A stretch of DNA of 64,000 bases from Patescibacteria group bacterium UBA6220 (GTDB lineage Bacteria; Patescibacteriota; Minisyncoccia; Minisyncoccales; Minisyncoccaceae): positions 1 to 64,000 of the forward strand of contig DISC01000003.1 in the NCBI GenBank assembly GCA_002421745.1, read 5' to 3'. Each line of letters begins with the position of its first letter. Positions within the stretch are counted from its first letter, which is position 1. The translations under genes were made by a program, and so were the position numbers. A model generated the notes under the pieces. It searched no databases. It had not been told where the DNA came from and saw only the letters and a list, made by a program, of their open reading frames with translations. This document shows, one piece after another, positions 23,825 to 32,805 of the stretch.

Positions 23825-25939
23825 ATGCAAAAAATCGAAACATTTAATTTAGATTTTAATGGCAAGCCATTAACTGTTGAATTTAATAATTTAGCAGAAA
23901 GAGCTAATGCCTCAATTTTTGTAAAATATGGCGACACAGTCCTAATGGGCAATTGCGTCATGTCTCACAAAGAAACTGAAGGATTGGATTATTTTCCTTT
24001 AACGGTTTTGTACGAAGAAAAATATTACGCTGTTGGTAAAATATTGGGCTCTCGCTTTATGAAAAGAGAGGGCAGACCATCCGAACAATCTATTTTAACT
24101 TCTCGATTAATCGATAGGGCTATTAGGCCTCTTTTTCCGTTTGGCTTCAAAAGAGAAGTACAAATCATAATCACTTGCTTAGCTTGGGATCAACAATGTG
24201 ATCCAGCAGCCCTAGGACTTTTCACTGCGTCCACACTATTGCACTGCTCTGATATTCCTTGGAATGGACCAATTGCACCAATAAGAATCGCTGAAAAAAA
24301 CAACAACATTATCCCTAACCCAACCGTAGCAGAAAGAGAAGAAAGCTCTATGGACTTAATGATTTCTGCCCTAAAAACAGAGTCAGGCAAAGATATGCTT
24401 ATCAATATGATGGAAGCTGGGTTTAAGGAAATAGAAGATAGTCTTTTTATTCGAGCTATCGAAGAAACAAAATCTTTACAAGAAGATTTAATTAATTTTC
24501 AAGAAGACATCAGAAAAAAAATTGGAAAAGAAAAAGCTGTAATAACTCAAGCTGCCAAAGACGAAGAACTAGAAAAAGAAATTATTGAATTTTTATCTGG
24601 AAAAATAGAACAATCAATGTTCGGAAAAACTCCAGCTCTTCCAGAATTAAGAGAAGCCCTATCTGAATATTGTAAAAAATACGATGACGCAGAAAAAACA
24701 AAAAAAGCTTTTGCTGTTTTTGAAATCGAGGCGGAAAAAATTCTACACACCCAAGGCATAAAAAATAAAATTCGTATTGATAATAGGGGACTAACATCAC
24801 TTCGTGAAATCTCTTGTGATGTTGGCTTATTCAAAAGAACTCATGGTACGGGACTATTTTGTCGCGGACAAACAAAAGTTATGTCTATCTTAACTCTTGG
24901 AGCTCCCGGAGATCAAAAAATTTATGAAGAGATGGAATTGCAGGGCAAAAAAAGATTTATGCACCACTATAATTTTCCACCTTACTGCGTAGGAGAAACT
25001 GGCCCAATGCGCGGACCAGGCAGACGTGAAATCGGACATGGTATGTTAGCAGAAAAAGCCTTAAAATCGATCATCCCTGAAGTAGAACAATTCCCTTACA
25101 CTATTCGTATTGTTTCAGAAGTTTTATGTTCTAATGGTTCTAGCTCTATGGCTTCGACTTGTGCTGCTTGCCTAGCTCTTATGGATGCTGGCGTGCCAAT
25201 TAAAGCACCTATTTCTGGTATTGCTATGGGATTATTAATGGAAATGGATTCCACTAAAAGCACAGAAGAAAAATCCTATGCTATCTTAACTGATGTTCAG
25301 GGAGAAGAAGATCATTATGGTGATATGGATTTTAAAGTTACTGGCACAGCTGCTGGATTAACCGCACTACAAATGGACATAAAAGTTCGAGGCATCACTC
25401 TTCAAATAATCAAAGATACTCTAGCTCAATCTAAAATCGCCAGAATGGAAATTTTAGAAAAAATGACTGCAGCAATACCCGAACCAAGAAAACAACTTTC
25501 ACCTTTTGCTCCAAGAATTTATATCATTCATATTAATCCAGAAAAAATCGGAGACGTTATCGGTACTGGTGGAAAAATAATTAACGAAATTATTGACCAA
25601 TGCAAGGTTTCCATAGATATTGAAGACTCTGGAGAAGTATTTATTACTGGAGAAGACGAAGCTTTAACCCAAAAAGCTATTGAATGGATTAAAAATTTAA
25701 CTCGAGAAGTTGAGGTGGGGGAAATATTCCAAGGCATTGTTAAAAGAATAATGGATTTTGGAGCTTTTGTAGAAATATTACCCGGACAAGAAGGCTTAGT
25801 TCATATCTCTCAACTAGATAATAAGCGCGTAGAAAAAGTTACTGATGTTGTTAAAATAGGAGATGTTATTCCTGTAAAAGTTATGTCTATTGACGAACAA
25901 GGTAGGATTAATCTATCATTAAAAGAAGCAAAGAAATAA
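23825..25939 (+). CDS. pnp: Polynucleotide phosphorylase
   Basis: 704 residues, full length. Two RNase PH domains (the first with GKILGSRFMKREGRPSEQSILTSR-type residues; the second with FCRGQTKVMS and DVQGEEDHYGDMDFKVTGT), a helical linker, a KH domain (IGTGGKIINEIIDQCKVSIDIEDSG, about 580-605) and an S1 domain (GEIFQGIVKRIMDFGAFVEILPGQEGLVHISQ). It degrades RNA 3' to 5' with phosphate and can add tails. It is cotranscribed with rpsO. Confidence 0.97.
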   Translation: MQKIETFNLDFNGKPLTVEFNNLAERANASIFVKYGDTVLMGNCVMSHKETEGLDYFPLTVLYEEKYYAVGKILGSRFMKREGRPSEQSILTSRLIDRAIRPLFPFGFKREVQIIITCLAWDQQCDPAALGLFTASTLLHCSDIPWNGPIAPIRIAEKNNNIIPNPTVAEREESSMDLMISALKTESGKDMLINMMEAGFKEIEDSLFIRAIEETKSLQEDLINFQEDIRKKIGKEKAVITQAAKDEELEKEIIEFLSGKIEQSMFGKTPALPELREALSEYCKKYDDAEKTKKAFAVFEIEAEKILHTQGIKNKIRIDNRGLTSLREISCDVGLFKRTHGTGLFCRGQTKVMSILTLGAPGDQKIYEEMELQGKKRFMHHYNFPPYCVGETGPMRGPGRREIGHGMLAEKALKSIIPEVEQFPYTIRIVSEVLCSNGSSSMASTCAACLALMDAGVPIKAPISGIAMGLLMEMDSTKSTEEKSYAILTDVQGEEDHYGDMDFKVTGTAAGLTALQMDIKVRGITLQIIKDTLAQSKIARMEILEKMTAAIPEPRKQLSPFAPRIYIIHINPEKIGDVIGTGGKIINEIIDQCKVSIDIEDSGEVFITGEDEALTQKAIEWIKNLTREVEVGEIFQGIVKRIMDFGAFVEILPGQEGLVHISQLDNKRVEKVTDVVKIGDVIPVKVMSIDEQGRINLSLKEAKK

Positions 25940-25969
25940 TTTTTAAAATCATATAAATTTTTCCCTATA

Positions 25970-27775
25970 ATGGAAAATATTTTTACAATAGAAGTTGATA
26001 AAATTAGGACGATGAAAAAAGACATCGCCCTAGCTGAAAGAGAAGAGCTCAATATGGCTCAAGGTAATTTAGACAATCAAAAAGAAAATGTCAAAAACCA
26101 ACTTGACCTTGAAAGAGAAAGAGCAACTATTGCCGAATTGGCAAAAAAACAAAAAGAACTTGAAAAAAAACAAGCTCCTGATATAGAGCCGATTTTGCCT
26201 GTTCCTGAAAAAAATAATTCCGTTGAAGAACAAACAATATCCAGCGAAGAACTTTCTCTTCCTGCTCCGCCAGAAGAACAAATAAAAATACTTATAACTG
26301 ACAGCGATAGCGAAAAAGAAATCGCCTTATTGCCAACTGTTATCAGAGAAGAACAAGAAGAAATTGTTCCAATTCCTGAACCACCAAAAGATACAATCAA
26401 TGAAAATATAACCAATATAGATAACCTACAAGAAACAGCAGAAACAGACATTTCTCCAGTTGACGAAAATCAAATTGATATTGGCGAAATAACTGGATTA
26501 AATTTAGAAGAAAACGAACCCATTGTATCCGAAGAAGAAGTCAAAGAACCGCTATTAGAAGACCTTGGAGAAATTGAATTACAATCACCAGAACAAATTG
26601 AACAATTAGAACCTAATGAAATATCTTCCAAAGAATTACCAGAAACAATAGAGCAAAATATTGAAACAAATCCTGAAGAAGAAATATCTTTACTAGAAGA
26701 CGAAGAAGAAGATGCTGGATTAGATTTAAACAGTCTTACTGGTAATGAATTTTTTGAACCAGAATTAAAAACTAAAAAAGAAGCAAAAGCTGATAAAGAC
26801 GACCTATCTCAAGAATCTATTTCTTTGAATAATTTGCCTATCGAGCAAATGGATCTACCGATAGAAGAACCCTCCTCAACAGAACCGGAATTTATTACCA
26901 GTGTTTTTGAAACAAAAAAAATAGAGACACCAGAAGATAGACTTAGAAAAATCAATGATTTAATTTTTGAAGTAGAGCAAAACTTACTTCAAATCAGCGA
27001 AGAAAAAATACCATTCGAAGAAAGACAAAAAGACATTGAAAGAGAGATGGACAAAGCCAAACAGCGACTTGATCTTATTGCCGAAAGAAAAAAAAGAATA
27101 GACGAACTAAAAAGAAACACTGAAGAAAAAGAAAAATCCGACCAATCAATAGAAGAAAAAAGAGGCACAGAAAAAGAACGCTGGAAAATAGAAGACGAAA
27201 GAAACGCAGTAGAAGAAGAAAAAAATAAAAAAGAAGATGAAATAAAATCGTTACGACTTCAGCTAAAAGAATGTGATTTTAATTTTGAAAAAGTTCTTTC
27301 TAGAGAAAAAGAATTAAATATGGAATTATCTTTATTAAAAAGAGATCATCGCCATCTTATTTTAGAACAAGAAAAGCAGGGGATATTGTCTGAACTGGAA
27401 AAGCTAGAGATAGAAGCTAATAATATTAAGGATATTATGACAGACAATACAGCTGAAAAAGAGTCTATTGAAAAAAGACTAGCCAACATAATGACTGAAG
27501 AAAAATCAGTAGAAGAAGAAATAAAGGTTATTGAAAAAAGAAGCGATATGTCTGTTCCTGACGCAGAATTGAGAAGAATGGAAGAGTTAAGAAAAACTGC
27601 GGAAGAAAAACGCAGACAAATCGAAGAAAAAAGATGGCTAACCGAAGACGACCTAGAAAAAGCTGAGCAATTACGATCTGAGTTAAGAGAAAAATATCAA
27701 TCTTTTTCATCAAAAGTAAATGCTCTCAAAAGTAAAATCTCAGAAATCAACGAAAAATTAAGCAAAAAAGACTAA
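25970..27775 (+). CDS. Long Glu/Lys-rich coiled-coil protein, paralogue A
   Basis: 601 residues, no signal peptide or membrane segment. Residues about 80-300 are a low-complexity acidic linker rich in Glu, Ile and Pro. Residues about 320-601 are a charged coiled coil (RKINDLIFEVEQNLLQISEEK...). The coiled-coil part aligns with the next gene through shared blocks: the ERKKRID, EEERNKKE-like and EEKSVEEEIK.IEKR segments and a final EKRR.IE..RW...D.L. Likely cytoplasmic and structural. Cytoskeleton-like or scaffold roles are guesses. It follows pnp by 30 bases. Confidence 0.85.
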   Translation: MENIFTIEVDKIRTMKKDIALAEREELNMAQGNLDNQKENVKNQLDLERERATIAELAKKQKELEKKQAPDIEPILPVPEKNNSVEEQTISSEELSLPAPPEEQIKILITDSDSEKEIALLPTVIREEQEEIVPIPEPPKDTINENITNIDNLQETAETDISPVDENQIDIGEITGLNLEENEPIVSEEEVKEPLLEDLGEIELQSPEQIEQLEPNEISSKELPETIEQNIETNPEEEISLLEDEEEDAGLDLNSLTGNEFFEPELKTKKEAKADKDDLSQESISLNNLPIEQMDLPIEEPSSTEPEFITSVFETKKIETPEDRLRKINDLIFEVEQNLLQISEEKIPFEERQKDIEREMDKAKQRLDLIAERKKRIDELKRNTEEKEKSDQSIEEKRGTEKERWKIEDERNAVEEEKNKKEDEIKSLRLQLKECDFNFEKVLSREKELNMELSLLKRDHRHLILEQEKQGILSELEKLEIEANNIKDIMTDNTAEKESIEKRLANIMTEEKSVEEEIKVIEKRSDMSVPDAELRRMEELRKTAEEKRRQIEEKRWLTEDDLEKAEQLRSELREKYQSFSSKVNALKSKISEINEKLSKKD

Positions 27776-27776
27776 G

Positions 27777-28679
27777 ATGGCTAATGAAAATATAGACAAT
27801 ATCAAAAAAGATTTACAGGCCATAAAACTAAAGATAGACGAACTTGAAAAGGGCGTAGATTCTTTTGGAACAGAATCAAAAAGCAACAACGACCAGCCAA
27901 CAAACTTAATTAAACAAGGAGTCTCTTTTGAAGAAAAACGCAAAGAAATAGAAAACGAAATACAAAAAACCGAAAAAAGAATTGAGTTAATTTGCGAAAG
28001 AAAAAAAAGAATAGACTCAATGAAAGAAGACATAGAAAAGCAAGAAAGGGAAGCTAAAACACCAGAAGAAAGGCGTGAAGCAGAACAACAGAGAAGAATC
28101 GTAGAAGACGAGAGGAATAGGATAGAAGAGGAGCGAAACAAAAAAGAAGCTGAGTTAAAATTAATGCAATTACAACTTAAAGAATGGGATAGATTTTATT
28201 TTGAAAAAAGCACATGGGATCCAAACTTTGAAAAAGATCTAAATTCTGTGGTTCTGGAAGAAGAAAAACAAAATCTACTTATTGATTTACAAAAAATAGA
28301 AACTCGAGCCACTGATCTTAAAAATTTACTACACGACACTTCTTCACAAAGAGAAGTTATTAATAAAAAACTTTCCGAAATCTTATCTGAAGAAAAATCA
28401 GTAGAAGAAGAAATAAAAACAATTGAAAAAAGAATTGCTCTAGGGTTACCAGAAGAAGAAACAAGAAAAATGGAAAAAGAAAGAAAGTTAGCTGAGGAGA
28501 AAAGGCGATTTATCGAACAAACACGTTGGGAAATCGAAGATCAACTCCAAAAAATAGAAACTGTTTATTCTCAAATAAAAGCCGAGTATGGCGTATTGCC
28601 TGGAGATATTGCCAATATTAAAAGAAAATTGGAAATTGTTAACAAAAAAATGGACGAACATGGAAAAAAGAACGCTTAA
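27777..28679 (+). CDS. Glu/Lys-rich coiled-coil protein, paralogue B
   Basis: 300 residues, almost entirely charged coiled coil. It starts one base after the stop of paralogue A and matches that protein's C-terminal half (KRIELICERKKRIDSMK, LSEILSEEKSVEEEIKTIEKR, EEKRRFIEQTRWEIED). The A/B pair arose by tandem duplication; B lacks the acidic N-terminal linker. Heteromeric coiled-coil assembly is plausible. Its 3' end overlaps the start of a membrane microprotein gene. Confidence 0.87.
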   Translation: MANENIDNIKKDLQAIKLKIDELEKGVDSFGTESKSNNDQPTNLIKQGVSFEEKRKEIENEIQKTEKRIELICERKKRIDSMKEDIEKQEREAKTPEERREAEQQRRIVEDERNRIEEERNKKEAELKLMQLQLKEWDRFYFEKSTWDPNFEKDLNSVVLEEEKQNLLIDLQKIETRATDLKNLLHDTSSQREVINKKLSEILSEEKSVEEEIKTIEKRIALGLPEEETRKMEKERKLAEEKRRFIEQTRWEIEDQLQKIETVYSQIKAEYGVLPGDIANIKRKLEIVNKKMDEHGKKNA

Positions 28680-28749
28680 AAAAATACTTGTCAGAATAAT
28701 TATTATTTTAATTTTACTTCTAATTATCTTTTTAATAGCAAACAAATAA
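28660..28749 (+). CDS. 29-residue single-pass membrane microprotein
   Basis: MEKRTLKKILVRIII... then a run of Ile/Leu ending FLIANK: a basic N-terminus followed by one strongly hydrophobic helix, with no cleavage site. The ATG overlaps the last 20 bases of paralogue B in another frame, and the stop is one base before the ATG of the DksA-like gene, so it sits exactly in the operon. It has a normal start and stop and tight spacing. No homologue is recognised. It could anchor the coiled-coil proteins to the membrane. Confidence 0.6.
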   Translation: MEKRTLKKILVRIIIILILLLIIFLIANK

Positions 28750-28750
28750 A

Positions 28751-29110
28751 ATGGAAAAAGAATTTATTGATCAACAACAAAAAATATTGGAAATCGAAAA
28801 AATAGAAACCGAAAAAGAACTCCAAAAAATGGGTGAGAAAAACAAAGAAGGGGAGTGGGAAGCTGATTTTCCAAACGAACCAAACAATACAGATATAGAA
28901 GATGAAGCTGGAGAGGTAGAAGAATACGAAAACCTCCTACCAGTTGAATTTGTCTTTCAAGAAAAACTAAAAAACATAAACTTGGCTTTGGAGAAAATAG
29001 CAAACGGTTCCTATGGAATTTGTGAAAACTGCAAAAAAGAAATATCCAAAGAAAGATTATTAGCTTTTCCAGAAGCTAAAAATTGCAACGATTGTAGCGC
29101 GGATAAATAA
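28751..29110 (+). CDS. DksA/TraR-family zinc-finger protein
   Basis: 119 residues. Acidic, coiled N-terminal half, then LALEKIANGSYGICENCKKEISKERLLAFPEAKNC-type DksA C-terminus with a four-Cys zinc finger (CENC near 92-95 and CNDC near 113-116). DksA-like proteins enter the RNA polymerase secondary channel and modulate initiation. It lacks the usual DxxDxA tip, so activity may differ. It lies between the microprotein and comM. Confidence 0.88.
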   Translation: MEKEFIDQQQKILEIEKIETEKELQKMGEKNKEGEWEADFPNEPNNTDIEDEAGEVEEYENLLPVEFVFQEKLKNINLALEKIANGSYGICENCKKEISKERLLAFPEAKNCNDCSADK

Positions 29111-29127
29111 ACACAACATACATAAAA

Positions 29128-30648
29128 ATGTCTAAAGTTTTTTCGTCAGCTATACTGGGAATCAATGCAGAGACAATTGAAGTGGAGGTAGAATGTACTG
29201 GCGGCCTCCGCTCTTTTAATATCGTAGGCCTAGCTGGAAAATCAGTAGACGAATCAAAAGAAAGGGTTGATCTAGCCATCAAAAACAGTGCTATGAAAAG
29301 CCCGACAGAACAAACAAAAAAAATAATAGTAAACTTAGCGCCCGCTGACTTAAAAAAGGAAGGGGCGCTTTTTGATTTACCAATTGCACTAGGCTATCTC
29401 TTGGCATCCAAACAAATACGCTTTGAACCAGATAAAAAACTATTTATTGGTGAATTATCTCTTGATGGAAAACTAAAACCTATTAAAGGATCTCTTATTA
29501 TTGCTATTGAAGCCAAAAATCAAGGATTTGAAGAAATAATCTTACCCAAAGCAAACTCTCCTGAGGCTTGTTTAGTTAAAGGAATTAAAGTTTTTGGTTT
29601 TGATAATTTAAAACAAGTTGTCTGCCATCTAGAAGGCAAAAAAACAATACAACCAGAAAAAGAAACCCTAAATAAAATTACGCAACACGAAGAAGGTTGT
29701 GCAAATATAGGATGGGTTCAGGGGCAAGAATATGCCAAAAGAGCCCTAGAAATAGCTGCTGCTGGAGCACATAATTTATTAATGGAAGGCCCTCCAGGAA
29801 CAGGAAAAACCCTACTAGCAAAATCCTTTGCCAGACTTTTACCTCCATTGAATTTTAATGACTCTTTAGAAGTAACAAAAATATATAGCGTTATCGGTCT
29901 CTTGCAAAAAGACTCTCCCTTAATTAAAACCACTCCTTTTCGTTCTCCTCATCATACTTCTTCTGAAACCGCTTTATTAGGCGGAGGAAACCCTCCAACG
30001 CCAGGAGAAATAACTTTAGCACATAAAGGTGTTTTATTTTTAGATGAATTACCAGAATTCCATCGTGATGTTTTAGAATCATTAAGACAACCCTTAGAAG
30101 AAGGGGATATAACCATCCTGAGATCCAAGGCTCGCATCCGCTTTCCCGCTAAATTTATATTATTAGCCACCGCTAATCCTTGTCCTTGCGGATACTATAA
30201 TGATCCTGAAAAAACATGTACTTGCTCGGCTTCACAGATACAAATGTATCGCCGCAAGATGTCCGGACCCTTAATGGACAGAATAGATATGTTTATAAAT
30301 GTCCCCCGAATAAAATTTGAAAAACTTAATGCTGTTGAAAATAAATCTCTAGAATCAGAAATTAAAGAACGTATTAATAACGCACGAGCAATTCAAGCCA
30401 CAAGATTTAAAAAATTAAAAATATCTAAAAATTCCGAGATGCAAATCCCGGAAATAAAGCAATATTGCGAATTTGATAATAATTCAAAAGATTTATTAAA
30501 ACAAGCTGTTGATTCTGGAAAGCTTTCGCCACGCGCTTATCATCGAGTTCTAAAAGTTGCTCGAACTATTGCTGATTTGGATAATTCAGAAAATATTCTT
30601 TTTCCACATATATCGGAAGCTTTGATGTACAGAAAAAAATCTGCATAA
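29128..30648 (+). CDS. comM: YifB/ComM-family Mg-chelatase-like AAA+ ATPase
   Basis: 506 residues. The N-terminal Lon-like domain (VEVECTGGLRSFNIVGLAGKSVDES-type segment) is followed by a Mg-chelatase AAA+ core with Walker A GPPGTGKT (about 222-229), Walker B VLFLDELPEF and LRQPLEEGDI, a Cys-rich CPCGYYNDPEKTCTC insertion typical of YifB/ComM, and a C-terminal Mg-chelatase domain. ComM is a branch-migration helicase that helps integrate transforming DNA. Together with the pilus and secretion genes in this window it fits DNA uptake. Confidence 0.95.
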   Translation: MSKVFSSAILGINAETIEVEVECTGGLRSFNIVGLAGKSVDESKERVDLAIKNSAMKSPTEQTKKIIVNLAPADLKKEGALFDLPIALGYLLASKQIRFEPDKKLFIGELSLDGKLKPIKGSLIIAIEAKNQGFEEIILPKANSPEACLVKGIKVFGFDNLKQVVCHLEGKKTIQPEKETLNKITQHEEGCANIGWVQGQEYAKRALEIAAAGAHNLLMEGPPGTGKTLLAKSFARLLPPLNFNDSLEVTKIYSVIGLLQKDSPLIKTTPFRSPHHTSSETALLGGGNPPTPGEITLAHKGVLFLDELPEFHRDVLESLRQPLEEGDITILRSKARIRFPAKFILLATANPCPCGYYNDPEKTCTCSASQIQMYRRKMSGPLMDRIDMFINVPRIKFEKLNAVENKSLESEIKERINNARAIQATRFKKLKISKNSEMQIPEIKQYCEFDNNSKDLLKQAVDSGKLSPRAYHRVLKVARTIADLDNSENILFPHISEALMYRKKSA

Positions 30649-30667
30649 ATTTAAACTTTCATAACAA

Positions 30668-30694
30668 AAAAACGCACCAACTAAATGCGTTTTT
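30668..30694. terminator. Bidirectional terminator between comM and the LysM/M23 gene
   Basis: AAAAACGCA (30668-30676) and TGCGTTTTT (30686-30694) form a stem with T-tracts on both strands, between convergent genes. Confidence 0.85.
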
Positions 30695-30707
30695 ATAATT
30701 TATAAAA

Positions 30708-31778
30708 TTAATACGACACCTTTGTTCCCACTCTATATTTAGTAAAAGGATTTGATGTTCCTCTAGTTTCGAAATGAAGATGCGACCCACCCTTACCCAA
30801 GCTAATTACATGACCAGAATTGCCCATATACCCAATAATTTGACCCTGAGAAACAGATACACCGGCTGTAATACCTTTGGCAAACCCATTTAAATGAGCA
30901 TAAAGGGTTATTACACCATTAGGATGAGAAATTGTAATATAATTACCATATGGCCAAGCATTTTTAACGATTTGTACTTCTCCGCCCGCAGCAGCAACTA
31001 TTGGAGTTCCAATATCATTAGCAATATCTATAGAATAATAATAACTTTTTCCACTAGAAACATATGAAAAGTGAGCTCCTTGAGTTATTGTTCCTTTAGT
31101 TGGAATCATAAAATATGATCCAGGCAAAGATACCTGTGATTGCCCAGAACCAACATCACTAATAGTTACTTTTTGAGTTTTAGGCATTTTTCCTCCTGGA
31201 ATAATCAAAACGTCTCCAGTATAAATATCTCCTGACTCTGACAAGCTATTAAATTTAATAATATCTGTTGATTCAACTTTATATTTTAATGCAAGACTTT
31301 TTACTGTGTCTCCTTTTTCTACCATATGCATTACTCCATCAATTGGCAAAATCATCAATTCTTGCCCAGGCACAATTTTACTATTACTTAACTCATTGGT
31401 TAATAAAATTGTTTCTACGGAAATATTAAATTTTTCTCCGATCTGCGAAAGGGTTTCTCCTTTTTCTACAGTATGTTTGATAATTGAAGTTCCTTGTCCA
31501 GAAGACGTATCTTGACTCTCAGCTAAAATAGCTCCTAGATTTCTACTAGAAACAAAAATAGGGGATGAAACAGCGTTAACAACACTATTTCCCCCTATAA
31601 TTAAGCTTTGTGCAGGTTGAAGTCCAGCTGTAATATTGATAAAATTAGTATATGATTTGGCAAAAACACTATTTTGTGCTTTATTAAATGGAAGCAATGT
31701 AAAGATTGCCCATGTAGCGCCCATTGCTAGAATAAAGCAAAAAAGCTTACCTTTTGGACTTTTCCAATAATCTGGCAA
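30708..31778 (-). CDS. LysM and M23-like (LytM) cell-wall protein, membrane anchored
   Basis: 356 residues from a TTG at 31778. No ATG or GTG exists in the open frame, which extends to about 31884, so the start is uncertain. One N-terminal membrane helix (about 10-28), two LysM domains (HTVEKGETLSQIGEKFNIS and HMVEKGDTVKSLALKYKVE) and a C-terminal LytM/M23 domain with HLHFE near the end. The first zinc-ligand motif, normally HxGxD, reads YYSID, so one zinc ligand appears lost. It may bind peptidoglycan and regulate hydrolases rather than cut. It is divergent from rsmA. Confidence 0.85.
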   Translation of the reverse strand: MPDYWKSPKGKLFCFILAMGATWAIFTLLPFNKAQNSVFAKSYTNFINITAGLQPAQSLIIGGNSVVNAVSSPIFVSSRNLGAILAESQDTSSGQGTSIIKHTVEKGETLSQIGEKFNISVETILLTNELSNSKIVPGQELMILPIDGVMHMVEKGDTVKSLALKYKVESTDIIKFNSLSESGDIYTGDVLIIPGGKMPKTQKVTISDVGSGQSQVSLPGSYFMIPTKGTITQGAHFSYVSSGKSYYYSIDIANDIGTPIVAAAGGEVQIVKNAWPYGNYITISHPNGVITLYAHLNGFAKGITAGVSVSQGQIIGYMGNSGHVISLGKGGSHLHFETRGTSNPFTKYRVGTKVSY

Positions 31779-31874
31779 GCTCGACTCTTTAAGCTTTTTA
31801 GTTAAATTAGATAAAATTTTGGGTTTCTTTAAAATAAGCCTTGAAAGTAAATAATAATACCTGAAATTAAGCGA

Positions 31875-31892
31875 ATACTATCTAGATAGTAT
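31875..31892. promoter_or_regulatory. 18-bp palindrome between M23 gene and rsmA
   Basis: ATACTATCTAGATAGTAT is a perfect palindrome 24 bases before the rsmA ATG. The TATCTAG half repeats immediately after it. Candidate operator for a divergent promoter region. Confidence 0.5.
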
Positions 31893-31915
31893 CTAGTTTA
31901 CCCCTTATAAACCAT

Positions 31916-32788
31916 ATGTCAAGCAAACTTTCCCCACAAAAAAACCTATCAAAAGAGCCTTTAAAAAGGCCTGTTTTTGCCAAAAAATCTCTGGGTCAAA
32001 ACTTTTTGGAAGACAAAAATATTGTCAATAAAATCATCGCCAGTACGTGGGCAAATCAAAATGATGTTATTTTAGAAATCGGTCCAGGGCTAGGGGCTTT
32101 GACTATTCCCTTGGCATATCATTGTCATAAAATCATTGCTGTCGAAAAAGACGAACAATTGGCTGATGAGCTCAAGACTTCATTAAAAAAACTTTCTATT
32201 AACAATGTTGAAATTATTGAAGCTGATATCTTAAAAGAATTAGCCAAGGGCAAAACCAGCCAAATTGTAAAAAAATTAGGAAATCATTATCAAGTCGTAG
32301 CTAATATTCCTTATTATTTAACCTCACCCTTAATTCGACAGCTCTTGGAATCCGCAAATCAGCCCGAAGGCATCACACTAATGATTCAAAAAGAGGTTGC
32401 TCAACGTATCTGCTCACAACCACCCAGAATGAGTTTACTTTCCACCGCTGTTCAATATTATTCTGATCCAAAAGTATTATTTTATGTATCCAAAAACTCT
32501 TTTTGGCCAAAACCAAAAATAGACAGTGCTGTTATTAGAATTGAACCAAAAAGAAAACACTCTAAAGATGCTATAAAATTTTTCAAAGTAATTAAGGCTG
32601 GGTTTTCTTCTCCCAGAAAACAATTATTAAACAATTTATCTACCGGACTAAATAAAAATAAAGAAAAAATTAAAGAAAATATTTTGGAATCAAAATTAAA
32701 ACCAACTCAACGCGCAGAAACACTGACAGTGGGGGACTGGGAAAGATTAACAAGTATAATTTTACCAAACAAAAAAGCTCGGAATTAA
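31916..32788 (+). CDS. rsmA: 16S rRNA dimethyladenosine transferase RsmA/KsgA
   Basis: 290 residues with a 25-residue basic N-terminal extension before KKSLGQNFLEDKNIVNKI. The SAM-binding motif is LEIGPGLGALT (about 51-61), the catalytic NIPYYL (about 124-129), and there is a C-terminal helical domain with AGFSSPRKQLLNNL. It dimethylates two adjacent adenines near the 3' end of 16S rRNA. The stop codon lies in the loop of the following terminator. Confidence 0.95.
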   Translation: MSSKLSPQKNLSKEPLKRPVFAKKSLGQNFLEDKNIVNKIIASTWANQNDVILEIGPGLGALTIPLAYHCHKIIAVEKDEQLADELKTSLKKLSINNVEIIEADILKELAKGKTSQIVKKLGNHYQVVANIPYYLTSPLIRQLLESANQPEGITLMIQKEVAQRICSQPPRMSLLSTAVQYYSDPKVLFYVSKNSFWPKPKIDSAVIRIEPKRKHSKDAIKFFKVIKAGFSSPRKQLLNNLSTGLNKNKEKIKENILESKLKPTQRAETLTVGDWERLTSIILPNKKARN

Positions 32789-32800
32789 TCCGAGCTTTTT
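32772..32800. terminator. Bidirectional terminator between rsmA and the pilin-like operon
   Basis: A 12-bp stem AAAAAGCTCGGA (32772-32783) pairs with 32789-32800 around ATTAA, with T-tracts on both strands. It terminates rsmA and the minus-strand operon that ends at 32806. Confidence 0.9.
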
Positions 32801-32805
32801 TAACT

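Noticed and set aside
31875..31892. The 18-bp palindrome before rsmA as a terminator
   Set aside because: It is AT-rich without a T-tract and lies upstream of both divergent genes; an operator is more plausible.
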